Source of the DNA: DASCOT01 sp965197275
GTDB lineage: Bacteria; Acidobacteriota; UBA890; WLXD01
Reading direction: 5' to 3'
NCBI GenBank assembly: GCA_965197275.1
Contig: CBDAMQ010000029.1
Location: 1-64,000 of the forward strand
DNA: 64,000 nucleotides
In this document: positions 61,399-64,000 of the stretch, in pieces
Layout of the letters: each line of letters begins with the position of its first letter
Position numbering within the stretch: the stretch's first letter is position 1
Notes under the pieces: model-generated
Database searches by the model: none
What the model was told of the DNA's origin: nothing
Seen by the model: the letters and a program-made list of their open reading frames with translations, nothing else
Position numbers and translations under genes: made by a program

Positions 61399-62727
61399 CT
61401 ATACGCGGGGAACCTGCCACGGTCCCCGATACTGCGCCTTCAGGTAGGCGTCCGCATCCGGGTGGTCGACGAAGCGCACTGCGTCGGAATCCCAGTGCAC
61501 CCGGTCGCCGGTGCGGAAGGCGATGTTGCCGAGGTGCGACACCACTGCCGCGTGGCGCCCAATCTCTACGTCGGCGCGCGGCCGCGCTCGGGTCTTCATG
61601 CACTCGACGAAGTCGGCGGTGTGGGCGTCGAGCCCACCGTCGCGGCCGCGGCGAGGCTGCACCGGCACAGCCGGAGTCTTGTATTGTGCCAGGTCGTCCG
61701 CGGTGCTGGTCTCCGGAAAGACCTCCCACTTGGCACGATCGACCACCAGCGTGCCGTTCTCGCCGACAAAGGCGACGCCGTGGGCGCGCTGGAACGGACC
61801 GAGCCCGATCCCTACCGCGTGCTCCCACATCATCGAGAAGCCGTCGAACTCGTAGACCGCCTGCATCGTGTCCGGGGTCTCCTGCTGGTCGTCGGGGTAG
61901 GCGAACTTGCCGCCGGTTGCCACTACCGACAGCGGTGCCTCGGCCTGCATGCCCCAGAGCACGATGTCGATCAGGTGCACCCCCCAGTCGGTCATCAGGC
62001 CGCCGGCATAGTCCCAGAACCAGCGGAAGTTGAAGTGGAACCGGTTCCTGTTGAACGGGCGCGCCGGTGCTGGACCAAGCCACATGTCGTAGTCGACGCC
62101 GGCCGGCACCGGTTCGTCGGCAAGCAGCGGCACTTCGGGCAACCAGTTCATGTAGGCCCAGGCGCGCACCGTCCGGATGCGTCCCAGATGGCCAGCCTGG
62201 AGATACGACACCGCGTCCATCCAGTGCTGGCCACTGCGCTGCCACTGCCCCATCTGCACCACGCGATCGTGGCGGCGTGCGGCTGCAACCATGATCTCGC
62301 ACTCCTGTACCGAGTTGGCGAGCGGCTTCTCCACGTAGAGGTCTTTTCCGGCCTCGCAGGCCCTCACCATCGGCAAGCAGTGCGAGTGATCCGGGGTGCC
62401 GATGATGACGGCATCGATGTCGTCGTCGTCCAGGAGGGCGCGATAATCGCCGTACGCGGCCGGTCGGATTGACGTCGCTTCCTCTACATCGCTGGCGCGC
62501 CGCATGAGCACGTTCCGGTCGACGTCGCAGAGCGCAGCGCACTCGACGTCGGGGAGCTTGAGCATAGAGCTCAGATCCGCGAAACCCATACCGTTGCAGC
62601 CGATGACGCCGACGCGGATCCGGTCGCTCGGCGCCACGCGCCGGCGCGCGCCCGTCATCCCGGGAAGGCTCAGCGCGGCCACGGCCGTCGTTGTGTTACG
62701 GACGAATGTGCGGCGCGATTGCGTCAT
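61399..62727 (-). CDS. Gfo/Idh/MocA family oxidoreductase with Tat leader
   Basis: A 442-residue protein with a twin-arginine leader (SRRTFVR at residues 4-10), a Rossmann motif GVIGCNGMG at 40-48 and the family EKP signature at 133-135 (YVEKPLAN). The C-terminal domain has WFWDYAGGLMTDWGVHLIDI with the catalytic-type histidine. Such proteins oxidise sugars or sugar-like alcohols with tightly bound NAD(P). The start overlaps the stop of the deacylase gene by four bases, so the two are translated together. Confidence 0.87.
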   Translation of the reverse strand: MTQSRRTFVRNTTTAVAALSLPGMTGARRRVAPSDRIRVGVIGCNGMGFADLSSMLKLPDVECAALCDVDRNVLMRRASDVEEATSIRPAAYGDYRALLDDDDIDAVIIGTPDHSHCLPMVRACEAGKDLYVEKPLANSVQECEIMVAAARRHDRVVQMGQWQRSGQHWMDAVSYLQAGHLGRIRTVRAWAYMNWLPEVPLLADEPVPAGVDYDMWLGPAPARPFNRNRFHFNFRWFWDYAGGLMTDWGVHLIDIVLWGMQAEAPLSVVATGGKFAYPDDQQETPDTMQAVYEFDGFSMMWEHAVGIGLGPFQRAHGVAFVGENGTLVVDRAKWEVFPETSTADDLAQYKTPAVPVQPRRGRDGGLDAHTADFVECMKTRARPRADVEIGRHAAVVSHLGNIAFRTGDRVHWDSDAVRFVDHPDADAYLKAQYRGPWQVPRV

Positions 62728-64000
62728 GAGGCTCCTTCTGCATGCGGCTTCAAGAGAACGTCGCCCGCCAGCGCTCCGGTGTGGCGACCATCATCGATCG
62801 AGATCATGCCGTTCACCAGCACGAGCTTCACGCCGGTGGCGTACTGGTGAGCGTCGGCGTAGGTCGCGCGATCGGAGATCGTGGTCGCGTCGAAGACAAC
62901 CACGTCGGCCTTGAAGCCCTCCAGTAGCAGGCCACGGTCCTTCAGGCCCAGGAACTGCGCCGGCAGCGAGGTCATCTTGCGCACCGCATCGGGGAGGGTC
63001 AGCAGGCCCTCCTCGCGAACGAAGCGACGCAGCACGATCGACTGACTGCCGAACGACCGCGGATGGGCGCGTACCGGAGGGGCGTCGTCGTTCACGGGGG
63101 CGAAGCCCTCGCCGTCGCTGCTGACCATTACCCAGTCCTGACGCAACGCGTGCCGCATGTCGTCGGGCGATTGCGATGCCGCGGCGTAGAGCATGTCAGG
63201 CTCGTCGAGGATCAGGTCGGCGACGATGTCGAAGCCGTCCCTGCCCTGATCTTCGGCGAGCTGATCGATCGTCCGCTCGAGCATCTCGGGGTACTCGTCG
63301 GTGACCTTGATGCGGAAGTCATGCCATCCCCAGCGCGCCACCCAGCTGGGATCCGCCCGCCGGGGCTCATAGGTAGAAGCGCGAAGCCGGGCACGCATGG
63401 CATCGTCGACAAGGGCGCGCTGTAGCTCGGCCACGAACTGGCCCCGGATCGCGTTGCGCTGCTGCAGCGAGACGTCGGCGCTGCGTTCGCTGCGCCGCAT
63501 GCGGCGACGCAAATCGGCCAGCGGAGCCAGATCCGCGGGAATGTCGACCAGATCGGTGATGAAATCGATCGGAGCGCCCTGCAAGAAAGGGTATTGATCG
63601 GCGGTGATGCGCACACCGCGCGCCCGTGCCTCGTTGACCATGGCCACGACGCGGCGCATCTCGTCCCAGTTGTCGCGACCGGCGGCCTTCAGGTGGGTGA
63701 TCTGCACCGGCACGCCCGCCTGTTCGCTGATGCGGATGATCTCGTCGGCGGCCTCGAGGATGCTCCCCGCCTCATCGCGTATGTGCGAGATGTACACGCC
63801 GCCGAACTCGGCTACGGGCTCGGTGACGGCGACCACCTCCTCGGTGCTGACGTGGATATTGAGACCGCCGTACTCGAGGCCGGGCTGATGCCCCAGGCGC
63901 CGTCGCTCATCCCCTGGCTCACCATCGACCGCATCCGGGCGATTTCTTCGGGGGTCGCCCCCCGCTGATTATCCTCGCCCATCACCTCGCGCCGGATGCT
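62724..64000 (-). CDS. N-acyl-D-amino-acid deacylase (D-aminoacylase) family, frameshifted and partial
   Basis: The uninterrupted part ends at 62724 and reads back to about 63880, with VYISHIRDEAG, VQITHLKAAGRDNWDE, ITADQYPFLQGAP and ATISDRATYADAHQYATGVK, all typical of D-aminoacylases. Upstream, another frame continues the same protein to the window end: REVMGEDNQRGATPEEIARM and then QGMSDGAWGIS. The two join if one base is added near 63880-63886 in a C/G run. The N-terminus with the HxH motif is outside. The family removes acyl groups from D-amino acids. Confidence 0.8.

Overview
The window is GC-rich bacterial chromosome with short intergenic gaps and no rRNA, tRNA or CRISPR array that I could find. 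Several gene families point to an Acidobacteriota-like or neighbouring phylum: an orphan ADOP-type MacB/FtsX permease, a GWxTD protein, a secreted protein with a DLQGNWTNAT motif, and many secreted peptidases and amidohydrolases with TonB-dependent uptake. This is an inference from gene content only. Signal peptides, lipoboxes and twin-arginine leaders are very common, so much of the region acts in the periplasm.

Layout. 1-4.8 kb (minus): periplasmic oxidation genes, namely a spermidine-dehydrogenase-like flavoprotein (cut by the window start), a PQQ quinohemoprotein dehydrogenase and a DUF4920 protein. 4.8-10.5 kb (minus): fatty acid degradation, with acyl-CoA ligase, a short TetR regulator, thiolase and a FadB/FadJ-type two-domain enzyme. 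6.9-12.2 kb also holds decayed gene ends: a possible SDR tail, an acyl-CoA ligase head and a cytochrome c tail. 12.1-16.9 kb: CocE-type hydrolase and the ADOP permease with a PadR-like operator. 16.9-29 kb: a group of hydrolases and transporters, with an M20 peptidase (frameshifted), two class C serine hydrolases, two amidohydrolases, an arylsulfotransferase-like protein, an MFS carrier and an OPT oligopeptide transporter. 29-34.2 kb: a GldA/F/G-like ABC operon ending in a DUF4340 gene. 34.5-41.2 kb: CutA, a SpoIIE phosphatase, a GWxTD protein, a nucleotidyltransferase, a methyltransferase and a secreted HExxH protein. 41.3-44.4 kb: a two-gene ABC-2 exporter and Mn-type superoxide dismutase. 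44.5-49.3 kb: a tightly coupled dehydratase, TonB receptor and M28 lipoprotein peptidase operon. 49.36-49.64 kb: a 279-bp MITE-like element. 50.4-54 kb: two tandem lipoprotein methyltransferases, ferritin and a flippase-like membrane protein. 54.2-56.7 kb: a secreted trypsin-like protease with Gly-rich linkers and FN3-like modules. 57.2-59.4 kb: a MerR regulator facing a two-gene operon. 59.6-64 kb: an M23 peptidase with an exact internal duplication, a Gfo/Idh/MocA oxidoreductase and a D-aminoacylase-like gene that runs off the end.

How the parts fit. The common theme is scavenging of peptides, amides and modified amino acids: outer-membrane uptake, periplasmic peptidases, deacylases and oligopeptide import, alongside fatty acid oxidation and periplasmic amine/alcohol oxidation. 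The most unusual items are the MITE and its scattered ends, the MerR-controlled operon with a 19-bp promoter spacer, the paired exported methyltransferases, and the perfect 134-bp duplication in the M23 gene. Two single-base frameshifts may be real decay or sequencing errors.
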